The notes below the pieces were generated by a model. The model was not told where the DNA came from. It saw only the letters and a program-made list of their open reading frames with translations, and ran no database searches. Shown piece by piece: positions 45,251-56,700 of a stretch of DNA of 64,000 nucleotides (the stretch's first letter is position 1; every line of letters begins with the position of its first letter). Source of the stretch: Toxonevra muliebris (taxonomy: Eukaryota; Arthropoda; Insecta; Diptera; Pallopteridae); NCBI GenBank assembly GCA_963691655.1, contig OY829329.1, forward strand, positions 7,268,708 through 7,332,707, in the 5' to 3' direction. Position numbers and translations under genes: made by a program.

Positions 45251-47463
45251 TCCACGTGTTAAAGAGATATAACTGGTAAATTCTATTATCTTTCCATTTA
45301 ATTGTGTAGGAAATATAAGTTTCTCCTTGCTGAATTTTTGCAATTTAGAAAGAAATAGCAAACTAAAGATTTTTTGATATAGATTTTCATTCATAATAAA
45401 ACGGGAAAGTAGAAAAAAAAGAAACTAGAAAAAATAACCAGAAAATACCAAGAAATAAAAATATGAAAAAATAGATATTAAAAACTAAAAGATTTTATCC
45501 TTATCAGTAAATAGCAACAATTAGTAGTGTTGTAACCGAAGTTTCAAAATAATATTTCTACTGTTCACATAAAGCTCACTCAATGCAAAGCAGCTAACCA
45601 AGCCTGTGACTGCTCAATTGAAATCACAGTGTCGGATATTAGCTTTCGGCGCATGATAGAAAGCAAATATCAACTCTTTTGAAATGAGGCTTACATAATT
45701 TGACTTTTGTTTTACTGGGCATGTACCATGTACAGACACACACATATATATATATGATTAAAATGACGGACATGAAGAAAACATGGTTTTATTAAATCAA
45801 CAATCGTTGTCGCGTCGATGATGATGATAATGATGATGACAACTCAAGCGTCAAAAGTGACAGTCGAGTGGCACACAGCAAAGCAATCATTTTAATGAGA
45901 GGGTAGTAAGTAGTAAAAGTAAGTAGTAGAGTGATAAGTGGACGGGCAGACAGACGGACATACATATGTATACCAGACATGTACGTCTTTTAAGATATCG
46001 TCGTGTGCTCCTTGTTTTATTCGAGTAGTAATGAATAATCATGATTTATTTTTTGTGTGTTTTATTTGTTTTTAATAAAACATACCACACAATAAAACAA
46101 CAAAGACACTTTTTTCTGTAGATACTTTTCTTATACTCATTTATGAAAAATGTGTGCAAAAAAAAAAAAAAAAAAAGTAATACAAATACAAAAGAAATCA
46201 TCATGTTCATAATGATGAGGATGATGATGATGTTGATGATGAAGTAGCCGCCGTTAAAATCATTTCAACTTTAACACTGGCGCGCATTGACGTCAGTAAT
46301 GACAAGTCATCTTTTGTTTTGTTTAACTTAAGCTTTCTGTTTGTTTCTTTTTTTTTTTTAAATTAAAAATAAATAAATTTATATTTATATGAATTTAATT
46401 GTATTTTATTATTAATATTTTTATTTTTTTTATTTTGGCACAAATAACGCTCATAAAGTGAAGATTAAAATTTTTTAATGAATACTAGAATGCCAATAGA
46501 TACTTATTTAGCTATTGACATCATTCTCTTCATATTACTTGAATAAACGTTCTAAATGAATAACCAATACTAATATTTAAGTTCAAATATTATCGTTATT
46601 GCTCATTACTTACCACAATAAAGTTTGCTTCAACTAAATTGATCTTTCTATTACGCATATTGAGAAGATTTTATTCAGTTTAAAATGGAAGCAAACGATA
46701 GTGATTGGTCAGTTGTGTAAACTGAGAGAATTTAGCGCTCACTTAATAGAAGCCAATAACTGCATAATGCGACAAAAAACGACTTGTTGATTTTTACTTG
46801 CTGTTTGACTTCGTGCTCTAGAGAAAACCTTATTCATAGTTTTTCCAGGTTAGTAAAGTTAAGGGTTTTTTCTCTTTTTGAAATTTTCGTCCTTGGGCTG
46901 AGTTTAAAAAATAATAAAAAATAAAAAGCATTGTCGGGGGGTGTTTGTAAATTTAGACTTATTTGAAAGGTAGGGAAATGCAAAATTTGAAATTTTTGCC
47001 CAATTGGTGTATTAGTTGCGGTTAAATATATGAAAAGGGGGAGAGAAAAAAGAGATAATGATGGGTAGGTTGGACAGGGGAGGCAAAGAGTACATATGAT
47101 TTTTTCAGAAAACGAATTTCTATAGTATTATAAAAAAAAAAAAAAAAAAAACATTTTCATCCTCATAAAAGTATCCTTTCGATTTTAAATTGATTTTTCC
47201 AAATTTACGTGGAATGGAGTTTAGTCAAATTTCAAATTGCATTCTATTTTAATTTTAAAAATTCAATTTAAAATCGGTAGAATATCCTTATCAAGACGAA
47301 ATTTATAAGTCCTATTGATAATATTATAAGCCCTATTCACGCTTTAGAATAAAGAGCTTGGCAATAACAAAATATACTGCATTTGCCTTTACCCTCACTT
47401 TACACTTATACTCTAGTTTGACTCTTGACTAATATATTTGTTAAAAAATTCAAAGAACTAGCA
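45251..47463. other. Noncoding DNA with GAT-rich microsatellites
   Basis: No gene. (GAT)n-like tracts lie near 45816-45839 and 46212-46243, and a TGACGTCA palindrome is at 46288. Confidence 0.55.
46288..46295. promoter_or_regulatory. CRE-type palindrome TGACGTCA
   Basis: A perfect palindrome in the context CATTGACGTCAGTA, close to the sites at 9900 and 17233 in extended sequence. Confidence 0.4.
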
Positions 47464-47560
47464 GATCAGACGATCGTTTCGGAACCCGCTACGGTTCCTC
47501 ATCAATGATCTTTGCAATAGTTCCCTCATTTTAACAACCTATATAAGTGAAAATATTGTA
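47464..47560 (+). repeat. Solo arm of the foldback element family
   Basis: AGATCAGACGATCGTTTCGG, then CGGTTCCTCATCAATGATC, and CAACCTATATAAGTG match the reverse complement of the right arm of the 28699-31539 element in order, including the segment the left arm there has lost. No partner arm lies nearby. Confidence 0.6.
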
Positions 47561-47730
47561 AAGTAAATAAGAATTGCAAAACAGATCATTTTCACTGAAT
47601 ATAATATTGAAAGGAACTACCACTACTGTTCTATATACTTTTTGCCATTCTTCTTTGACATTTTTATTATATTTGTTGTTTTTAGTTATTTATTTGATCT
47701 TATATTATAGTACTAGTCATAACAAAAATG

Positions 47731-47854
47731 TTATGCCTAGTTTTCACTATGCCAAATTCAATCAAATTTGCCAACATGTTGGCAATTTCTTATAGAAAAT
47801 TCTTTCTTTCTCTCTCTTTGACATGAAATATAACATAGTGAAAATCAAGAATTA
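47731..47854. mobile_element. MITE family A, copy 6 (inverted)
   Basis: The left end TTATGCCTAGTTTTCACTAT and the right end AACATAGTGAAAATCAAGAA followed by TTA, with GCCAACATGTTGGCAATTT and a TTTCTCTCTCTTTGACAT block. The hAT-like element at 47861 inserted at its right edge. Confidence 0.78.
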
Positions 47855-47860
47855 CACAGT

Positions 47861-48336
47861 CACGGTTGCCACTTTAGTACAATTCTACCAAAACTGGTAA
47901 ATTTTTATCTATTTTTCTGCGCTTGGTACATTGATACATGTTTTTAAAATTTGGTACATTCTGTGGACAAAGTTAGCTTTCATAGTAATCAAGAATTGTA
48001 AACATATTTTCAAAATACTTTAAAAATTTGAAAGACTTAGTAATTTTTTGGCAAAAAGTAAGTTGTATTAAAAATGGAATAGACGAAATGTGGTTTGAAG
48101 AATCGACTAAATTTATATTCATGTTAATGATCCTTTCTCATAGCTCAGCTAATGCTTTAGTCTAAAACAAAAAAAAAATAATTAAGGAATAAATTAGAAT
48201 TCAATACTCTTATTAATAGAATGTTATATAATAAACTGACAAAAAGTTTTTAATAAAGTTATTTATTTTAGATGAAAAAAAATGGTACATTTTTCCCCCA
48301 TTTGGTACAAAATAAAATGAGTAAGTGGCAACCGTG
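47861..48336. mobile_element. hAT-like non-autonomous element, 8-bp target duplication
   Basis: It starts CACGGTTGCCACTT and ends AAGTGGCAACCGTG, flanked by the perfect duplication TACACAGT at 47853-47860 and 48337-48344. Subterminal TTGGTACA words occur on both sides. It is 476 bp with no transposase. Duplication length and end sequence favour hAT. Confidence 0.82.
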
Positions 48337-48344
48337 TACACAGT

Positions 48345-50215
48345 TACCCTGAATAAATAAGAAAGTCAGTGATGCCTACTTATTGATTTATACGACAACA
48401 AAAAATAAAATACAAGAGTTTTGTTGCTAGCACTTTAGGTTGGCAATATTGTTTGCAGAGAGAAAAAAGACCTGATTGACATTTACCCCAGAGTGCACTC
48501 GGTTTTAGATGCGTTCGCTCTCTAAAGTAAAATATTACTTGTTTACCCCATTACTCAGCACTTTACTCTAAAGAGAGAATAAGGCTAATGATATTTTTTT
48601 GTTTAGATCACATGACCACCCGAAAATTTCAAATATTTTCATCGTTGATCATGGAACAAAAACAAAATTTTAAAGGGATACAAAATTAAACCAAACACAA
48701 AATTTACATAGACAAACATTTTTCCGCAAAAACGATTACTGGCACGAGCTGTACAAAAAAAAATTCTTGTGTCTTCTTTTGTGGTCAGAGCACAATCGAA
48801 GAGTGCTCAGAAAAAATTTACTGAGAATTTTCAGAGCGTGCTCTGAATAGAGCATACTCGATGTTTTCGGGCTCTATTCCTCTCAGAGATCAGAGCTAAA
48901 GAAGAAAACTGTCAAAGAACAAAATAACTTCTGGAAATTAGGAATGAGAAGACTAAAGAAAATATTTTTATTTTAAAGAAAAGCATACGGCCGTGCCATT
49001 GCAGGCGGCCACTAGACCATCAATATTGCGATTCCTGCGTATTAATTCTTTCTCAATTTAACACTAAATTTCTGTAAAATTCTATTGAAATTAATTATTG
49101 TATGAAAACAATTTTCAAAAATTTAATATTTGTTTTTTTGTTGAAATTAAAATATTTGCTAATCATAAATTTTCATATGAAAAATATAAGATTTATTTCT
49201 TTGCATTCTTCTAAAATGAAAAATTTATGATATTTCCCCCGCATTCTTGTTGTAGTTTTAGATAAGTCATAAATTTCAAGCTAATTGCAAATATTTACAA
49301 TATGATAAAATAAGAAAAATATCAATAACAATTATTATTTATTTGTGTGGAATTCTCAAAACAAGTAGGGAGGAATCCGTTTAGAAATATGCAATGAAAA
49401 ACAATTATAAATTCTTTTGTTTACATAAATATGAAAGATAAATCATAATATTTATGTTCGCGCCATATGGAGGACGATATGTTTCAAATCATATTCAAAA
49501 CAAAAAGAAAAAATATCTACAACTTAAATTCTCTACCACACTAGCCAAAAAGCCCGTCACAATTATTTTTGTGATACATTTTGTAAAAAAAATATCACCA
49601 AAACAATAATAATAAAGAATTTGCAACGCATTTCTTAAAATTCAAACACTTTTTTCAGGAAGTGCGACGACGCAATCTTTTATTTACTTTTTCATTTGCT
49701 ACTATCTTTAGTTTTTTTTTTTCTTTTTCAATAACAAAATAAAATTGTTTTGAATTTCTACATTCCGTATATTTGTGCAAAATTATATTTGCATTATTTT
49801 TCTTCTGAAAAAAAAAACCTACACACAATAAATTAAATAAATCTTTTGTTTGGTAAAAACAGCTTCAATGGTTAACAACAATAGGAGGTAGCAGCAGCCG
49901 CAGCAGAAACAGCAGCAGCAACAGCAGCGGTAGCAAATTAGCAGAAAATTAAATATGGATGTAGTAATTTTTTGAATAAACAAACAATAACAACAATAAC
50001 AGAAATTTGACGACAAATTTATAATTTATTTATTCAACTACACAACTTTTTTCATTCCAATTTGTTAATTTTTTAAACAAATAAATAAGTGTTTGTATTT
50101 TTGAATATAGCTTGAAATTTTTATTTTTATTTTCTTTTGTTTAAGAGTATATATAATTAAATAGTTCCGTATCTAGTTAGTTATGGAAGCTATTTTATTT
50201 CAAAAATCCGATATT
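48345..50215. other. Noncoding DNA
   Basis: No gene. Contains a cluster of GAGC/CAGAGC words with a CAGAGC-GT-GCTCTG palindrome at 48832-48845, and a (CAG)n-like tract at 49888-49935 whose frames are closed by stops. Confidence 0.5.
49888..49935 (+). repeat. Imperfect (CAG)n tract
   Basis: AGCAGCAGCCGCAGCAGAAA followed by CAGCAGCAACAGCAGC. Opa-like, but nearby stops in every plus-strand frame and a Cys-only minus frame argue against translation. Confidence 0.5.
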
Positions 50216-50715
50216 TTAAATGTTCCTCAAACTTTTTCTCTCGAAGTCGGAAACGAATGGATTCAACCTGGTAATCGTGAACTTTTTTGAGGGAGCTAGT
50301 GGATCCAAAAGGGAAGAGGTAGTTTGGGGAAAAGTTCGACCTTCAGCTTTTATGATTTTTGAAGAAGCGAAAAGATTTAAAACCTCCCTTCCTGAATAAT
50401 TCAAATTCATGTAATCCAAATACTTCCATAATCCTTTTGACAGCAGGGACAGGAAATAATCTTACTGCAATCCTCAACTCCTAGTAAAGCATAGAAACTC
50501 TTGTGGTGGTTAATTGCATCTAACAACAGCTGTTGGTGTTCTTGCGGAGAATATGAGATCAGCATTTTCTTTTTCTGATATTTTCCACTGCCTTGTGATT
50601 GATAAGTACTACTCCATGCGGACACCAAACTCGCCTCATATATTTGTTGATACGTCTGCATACGTGACTTGATGCGATTAGAGCATTTCCACATCTGTAT
50701 ATAATCGAAGTGCAT
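50216..50715 (-). pseudogene. Unrecognised coding-like ORF pair with one frame shift
   Basis: The first frame runs from ATG at 50715 to a stop at 50407 (102 codons) and the second from about 50419 to 50216 (67 codons), overlapping by a few bases. Together they would give about 165 residues. Composition is balanced, unlike A/T-driven frames nearby. Visible features are a segment EASLVSAWSSTYQ, a helix-like EHQQLLLDAINHHKSFYALL, a CPCC motif in SCPCCQKDYGS, and a Pro/Ser/Thr-rich second half (PQTTSSLLDPLAPSKKF). I do not recognise the family. It could be a retroposed pseudogene, a transposon fragment, or a real gene with an assembly indel near 50412. Confidence 0.45.
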
Positions 50716-50835
50716 TTGAATCGAAGTTGAGTAGCATTGTTTTCTGCGCTAAGTATGTGACTTGACTCTAAATATTGCTTAACAAACCTAAAGCTAATTT
50801 AGCTTTATTCTAAAATAAACAAATGCATATCTTTA

Positions 50836-51079
50836 TGACGACCTCGTTAGTCTAATGAGTAGTGCACTAGACTTGCATCTGGGAGGTTCGGGTTCGATTT
50901 TCGTATTCGTCTGCTGGTTGATTCTCTTAACTTTCTTACGTTCACTATCAATATGAAGTGTATGAAAATTATAAGAAAGTGTTCCGCTGTTCGGAATCGG
51001 CGTTAAACTGTGTGGTATCACAATGGGTCGTTCAGACCTAAGTGTGTCTCTCAACAGCCACTCTAACCTAACCTAACCT
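50836..51079 (+). mobile_element. tRNA-headed SINE, copy 2
   Basis: It begins TGACGACCTCGTTAGTCTAA, carries the B box GGTTCGATTTT, and shares CACTATCAATATGAAGTGTA, GTTCGGAATCGGCGTTAAAC and ATGGGTCGTTCAG with the copy at 41412. It ends CTAACCTAACCTAACCT. About 60 bp of the middle is deleted relative to copy 1. Flanks CTTTAT and CTTTTAT may be a short target duplication. Confidence 0.8.
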
Positions 51080-53272
51080 TTTATCTCGATCAGCGACGTT
51101 TTTGTTAGACATCACGCTCCACAGGTATATAAAGCTCTGTACATAGTCAATATCTTTCCCTACGAGTTTGAGATTAGGAGATGTGGTGATCTAAGTTTAA
51201 TTGCAAATATCTCAGTTTGTGACTTGCTTAGTACGCATCATCCGTCAAAATATCATCATCAAAAGTGTCCATTAGATGTCACGTCTAACACATCGAAAGG
51301 ACACTTGATTGTTGAAATGATTTCAGATTTGAATGAATCTGTTGATGTTGATTTCTAGGAGGAAACAACCTTGTCCATTTCATGGATTTATTTAACATGG
51401 CCCTACTATAAATTCTAGTCTTGAAAATAACTGCACCACATTAAAGTTCGTCAAAAAATATCAGTTTTATTCACTTACCATCAAACTACTGCCACATTGA
51501 AGTTTTGCCACATTTTTAAGTACGTTGTGCCACTGTATGATCTCCTCTTTTGTTTATTGTCGTGATACAGCTTTCCTTTCAGGTACTCAAATTTTTCCTT
51601 TCAGGCACTCAAATCCCTTATTCTTTCAGCCAATGAGTACATGAATGGAAACTGACAAGAATTTTCATAAATTTGGACAAGATGATATGCCACACAGCTG
51701 ATTTTAAATAATAGAAGCCATAGCGAAATTATAATAGGTGATAGCAGCGTCAGCTCTGTCTTCTTCTTCTCTAATTTTTTTATATGAAGATAATCTTAAC
51801 TGTCAAAATCTTTGTTTTTTTTGTTTGTTTTCCATGCATTTGTTTTTGTGCTTTTGACAATTACGATTTTTAGCAACAACAAAGTAGCGTGTTGTTATTG
51901 TTACGTTGTACTTGTTGTAATGATGCTACCACCATGTTAAATCCGCCTTGATAGTAGCTATCTCGCTTATTCTTATTGGGAAGTGGAAACGCAGATTCAC
52001 CGCTCTCTCTTATCGTTTTTTTTTATTATTATATGAAGTTGTTCGCTCTCTTTGCCTTAACTGTATAATGTAGTTTTAAAAGAGAGTAAGATAATAATAT
52101 TACCAGTGAAGCTTCATCTTGCCCAAATTACTGGAAACTCTCTCAGTTTGCACTCATGTGCTCATTACTTCCTTTCTTCTTTGTTGCATTTTTATCATTT
52201 TGTGTTACTGTGCACTTTCCTCTTTTTTTCTATTTTTGATGTCGTGACACAGTTTGTTATGAGTCAGAGCTTAGCTTTTCACATATAAATATTAATAAAA
52301 TAAAAAAAACTTCGATGTGTGATAAATTCTTAAGCAAATGATCATGCATTAACCCACGCTTGCCTGGTACTAAATTATTCGAATAGAATGTATTCGAACA
52401 GAGTTTTAGTGCATTTGTAATTCTAATTTATGTTAATTACAATATGCAATTACTTTTTTTTTATGAGAAAGTAAATTGATTTAAACTGCAACTTTTTTCA
52501 CAGACATTATACTCAACGTTGGCAAATAAAACTCATTTTCACAATTAGAGTCCATCTCCTGATTATTTATTTTATTTTGCTCTTTCGAAAATGGAACCAA
52601 TAACAAAGTCTTATTTTGAAGCAATTTCTAAGAGTCAATGCAACTGATCTCTATTTGCTTGGAAGTAAAAAAAATGCTAATGAAATTTTCAAGTAGTGCA
52701 GTAGAGATTTTGATATTGTGTAAACGTTTTTAAGTTAATGTGAAAAATATTTTTGATTCTTTATTTAAAAATAAATTAAGTAGATAAAAACATATACAAT
52801 TAATCGTAAATGTGTGCCCCTCGTTTCTTGATTCTCTCTTTATTATTATTTCTAATTTCGAAAACTCTTAAACAATATCCGTAAAATAACTATTTTTGGA
52901 CTCGTATTTACAGCTTATAACGACCACTTTCATTGGAAAAATAACTATCTTTCCAGACATTTTTATGAACCTTCATATTCAATCATTATTAGTGAATAAT
53001 ATCCGAAATAGGAAAATCGTAAGTTTTTTCGGCTTCATTCAAATTAGTTGCTGGGACAAAATATAAATTTCTTATCAACACCATACACATACAAATTTAA
53101 ATTAAAGCACTGCATACTTTTAGGAGATACTGGTAAAAAACCTACAGATGTTTTTGTTTTTTGGTGTAGAAATTACCTATGTAACGAAATGCTGTTTTTT
53201 TGTAAAATTACTATTGGTTTAAAAAATAATATTAAAAACTAATTTAAGCGAAAAACAATGGATTACGCAAAT
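51080..53272. other. Noncoding DNA
   Basis: No gene or element recognised with confidence. Confidence 0.5.
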
Positions 53273-53361
53273 TATTCGGAACCGACGTTAAACTGTAGAT
53301 CCAACCACAATGGGCCGTTCTGGACTGAATTTGTCGCTGGACAGCCAACATAACCTAACCT
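53273..53361 (+). mobile_element. SINE 3' fragment, copy 3
   Basis: The stretch from TTCGGAACCGACGTTAAACT to GACAGCCAACATAACCTAAC matches the last third of the SINE at 41412. The tRNA head is absent. 5' truncation is expected of target-primed reverse transcription. Confidence 0.7.
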
Positions 53362-53828
53362 CTAGGGCGTGTAATAAATAGGGACCCATGTTGGTAATCA
53401 AAAAATCAAGAAAATATTGTAAGAAAAACTCCTACAAATTTTCGTTGATTTTTTAAGTGTCCTTCTCGTTTGCCTTGTTATTTTAGTCCAGCATATGGAC
53501 TTGCCCTTTAAAACAACCTTGCAAAAGCTCCAACACAAAATGACATGTTTCTCTTCCAATCGTAGTAAAACTAAACATTTCCAAATTACTGTATTTTTTT
53601 CTATAAATTACTACCGTACTATACGGGGCTCATTTCAAATTACTGTACAATATAGTAATTACTGCACGTTTAACATCACTGTTTTAAGATATCATCAAAA
53701 ACAACGGAAAGGATGTTCTTTTTTATAAATTAGCATGATAAATTTCTAGCATAAATAGCCACTGAACTAATGAACAGAATCACATTTCAAATTCATACTT
53801 TCCTAAGTCTAAAATAATAATAATAAAA

Positions 53829-56396
53829 ATGTTACCTTCGAATTCCGAAGTGAATAATGAAGTTTACTACGTTGTCTTTGAGAAGTATTTACAACCAAAG
53901 AAAAATCCCATAAGCAAACAGAAAAAAATGCAATTTATAAAGAAAAAGCAAACAAAATTAAAATTGTTGAAAAATTCACTAAAATTATATGCAGTTAGAA
54001 GATGGACAAAAACCAAATATCGGCAGCGTTTACAAAAGTTTCACAATTCTTTTCCGCTAAAGAAAAAAGAAATAACACGAAAGGAAATGAATAAAAAAGA
54101 AGCTACGAGATCAAAAAATTTTATAAAGATACCAGAAAAATTCTTGTTTTTAAAGAAATTCTTAAAAATACCCAACTTTCTAGCATTTCTGCTAGCACGT
54201 AACGATGATGGCTTGTGTAAGCGTAAAACAGGTTTCGAAATTTATTGCGAGCTGGCGAGCGTACATGGGTTTATAAATTTTGTGGGCGCTAAGACGTGGG
54301 AACGAATTTTCTGGTGTTCCATAGTTTTTATAGCAATTTTAATGTCTACAATGTTTTTAATAGCATCACATTTACTGAATATAAACACACCGACGATATT
54401 ATATACAGAAAGTACAACATATCCGGCGTGGACTATGCCATTTCCGGGAGTGACGTTATGTAATTTGAATCGGATTTCAAAGGAGAGAGCGGAGAGTTTT
54501 GTAGAGAAAATGTGAGTGTGGTGAGAGATAAAATTTCAAATTTGTAAATTTGTATTCCTATTTTTTGCAGTGCACCTCAGTTCCCCGTAAAGCAACAAAT
54601 TTTACACAATTTACACCACGCACTCTATTCTACCAATTATTTAAATGTCAGTGGAAATGATTTTCGTTTTTTACAAATGCTATTGGATACCAAAAATTAC
54701 ACTGTTACAAAATTACTACATGATATCTCACCAGACTGTGAAAGCGACTTATTGCGATGTAAGTGGAAAGGTCGAAATATACAATGTTCACAACTTTTTC
54801 GTAAAATTGAAACACCACAAGGAATGTGCTGTACATTTAACTATCAGCTCAAACAAGAAAATCAATATCAAAGGTATGTAAATAGAAAACAATTAAAAAA
54901 ATATATACACTTAGAATAGTTCCTTGTAGGGAACCACATATCCGATTCTCAGATTTAGAACCCGAGCAAACAACAAGTTGTGGGTATAAAACCGGGCTGA
55001 CTGTACTCTTGGATCCTAAGATGGAAGATTATATGGCGTCAATGAGTAAATCATCAGGTTATCAAGTACTCATACATGATGCTTTCGATTATCCCGATAA
55101 TGTTGCTAAGCGATTTTTTCTGAAGTCACGCATTGAAACTACGATTAATATTAAACCAAAACGCACATACGCTTTAGACTATGTACGCGATTTAAGTTTA
55201 CAACGACGTCGTTGTTACTTTCGAAATGAACGTAAATTATTCGTTTTCCATGAATACACTCAAATAAACTGTTTGGCAGAATGTCGTAGTAAATTGTTGT
55301 ATGAAAAATGTGGTTGTGTACCAACATTTTGGCCACGTTTAGCGAAATGGCCGATATGTCGTATGACAGAGGCGGCGTGTATTTTAGCTCAAAAAAGTAT
55401 GTGCAAAGATTTTTATGAAATATGTACTAGTTAAAAAGCTTCCATTTTATTGAAATTGTAGCCATTCTTACCAAAAGTTTGATTGATAATACTACGGTGT
55501 ATGAAACTGATCAACGTACAGAAGAATTCATATGCGATTGTTTTCCGGAATGTAATTTTAATCAATATACTTGTTATATAGATTCGGCAACGTTGGATAG
55601 AAACTTTTCCCTGGGAAATCAACGCTTTTTGTAAGTTTTGTTTTCATGATCTGTAATTCAATCGATCAATGCAGAGCATGCCATTGATTTCCAATTACAA
55701 TTCCATTTTGAAACCAATTAAACTGTAGAACAAGATTAACTCTTTTCTCTTTATAGCAAAGATATCGTAGTAAAAAATCAAATACTTCTTCATGTATTTT
55801 ATGGTGATTTAATAGCAGAAAAATTACGTATGGATGTTTATGAAAATTGGTTATCATTTGTTGGTAAGAAAAACTAAACTAAATATTTCTTTTTAATTGA
55901 TCGCGTTTCCGTCCCTCATTTACCCTGTGACAAAATCAGATCATTGAAATTTGTATTGAAAATTTATGTCACCACTGCTTTTAGTGTAACAGTTGTTTTT
56001 GTTTTCCATGCTAATTTCAACGATATTGTCACAGGTAAACTAGTGAAGAAACGGGACTTTATCAACACATATTTTCCATATTTATTTTGTACTTACCCAG
56101 GCACCTTTGGTGGGATTGCTGGCTTGTATATGGGATATAGTTTTGTTTCCGCTTTCGAAATGATATTTTTCGTATTTGTCCGTCCTGCATGTAATTGGCT
56201 AACAAAAAAACAAATACGTTATCGTATTAAAAGGAGGCAAAAGAAAGCAGCAGTAGCGAAAGCGACAGCGGTGATAAAAAATAAGCAGGAGGCTAAAAAG
56301 GAACAAGAGGCCAAAAAAGAGCAAGAGTTGAAAAAGGAGCAAGAGATTAAAAAGTTGCGGGAAACTAAGAAGGGCCAGGAAACTGAGAAGGAGTAG
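53829..56396 (+). CDS. Pickpocket-family DEG/ENaC sodium channel subunit
   Basis: Six exons read in frame across canonical GT/AG sites: 53829-54511, 54571-54873, 54930-55396, 55462-55630, 55757-55863 and 56101-56396, giving about 674 residues. The product is an amiloride-sensitive-type cation channel subunit of the plasma membrane. A long basic N-terminus precedes the His-Gly gating motif (ASVHGF, residues 143-148), TM1 (about 159-182) and PFPGVTLCNLN (204-214). The ectodomain carries the family's Cys blocks: GMCCTFN, SCGYKTGLTVLL, RRCYF, ECRS, CGCVP and CDCFPEC. TM2 holds GGIAGLYMGYS, whose G-Y-S is the selectivity-filter position. The C-tail is a repeated E-x-K-K-x-Q stretch. The start is the first in-frame ATG; an exon upstream is possible. 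Which ppk paralogue it is cannot be fixed by eye. Flies use such subunits in touch, salt, water and pheromone sensing. Confidence 0.92.
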
Positions 56397-56421
56397 GAGA
56401 CTTAAAAGCACTAGGGAGTAA

Positions 56422-56427
56422 AATAAA
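56422..56427 (+). terminator. Candidate poly(A) signal of the pickpocket-type gene
   Basis: AATAAA lies 26 bp after the stop codon, with a second AATAAA near 56492. Either could serve; cleavage sites are not visible. Confidence 0.4.
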
Positions 56428-56528
56428 ATGCAATAGCGAAAACTCACAGAAAGAATAACAAATATATAAATGTGTAAAAATAGAATACAAAACAATAAAT
56501 ACGCTTTTTTCCAACCATGTTATATATT

Positions 56529-56536
56529 TATCGATA
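56529..56536. promoter_or_regulatory. DRE box (TATCGATA) upstream of myotrophin
   Basis: A perfect TATCGATA lies about 165 bp upstream of the myotrophin ATG, within the short gap after the channel gene. In flies this element binds DREF and marks TATA-less housekeeping promoters, which suits a ubiquitously expressed actin regulator. The assignment to this gene is inference from position. Confidence 0.5.
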
Positions 56537-56700
56537 ATTAATCGACACAACCGACTGAAAATGTCTGGAAATATGACAGAACTAGCTACTGTATGATTAC
56601 ACATTCCGTGTTGAAAGGCTGACCCGTTTTTATTATATTTTACATATCAGTATATATTTCCAACTTCTAAATTCTAAAACTTTTTTGTTGTGTGAATAAG

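Noticed and set aside
49819..50016. Cysteine-rich 65-codon minus-strand frame
   Set aside because: The Cys run is the antisense of an imperfect CAG tract; no secreted-peptide layout is present.
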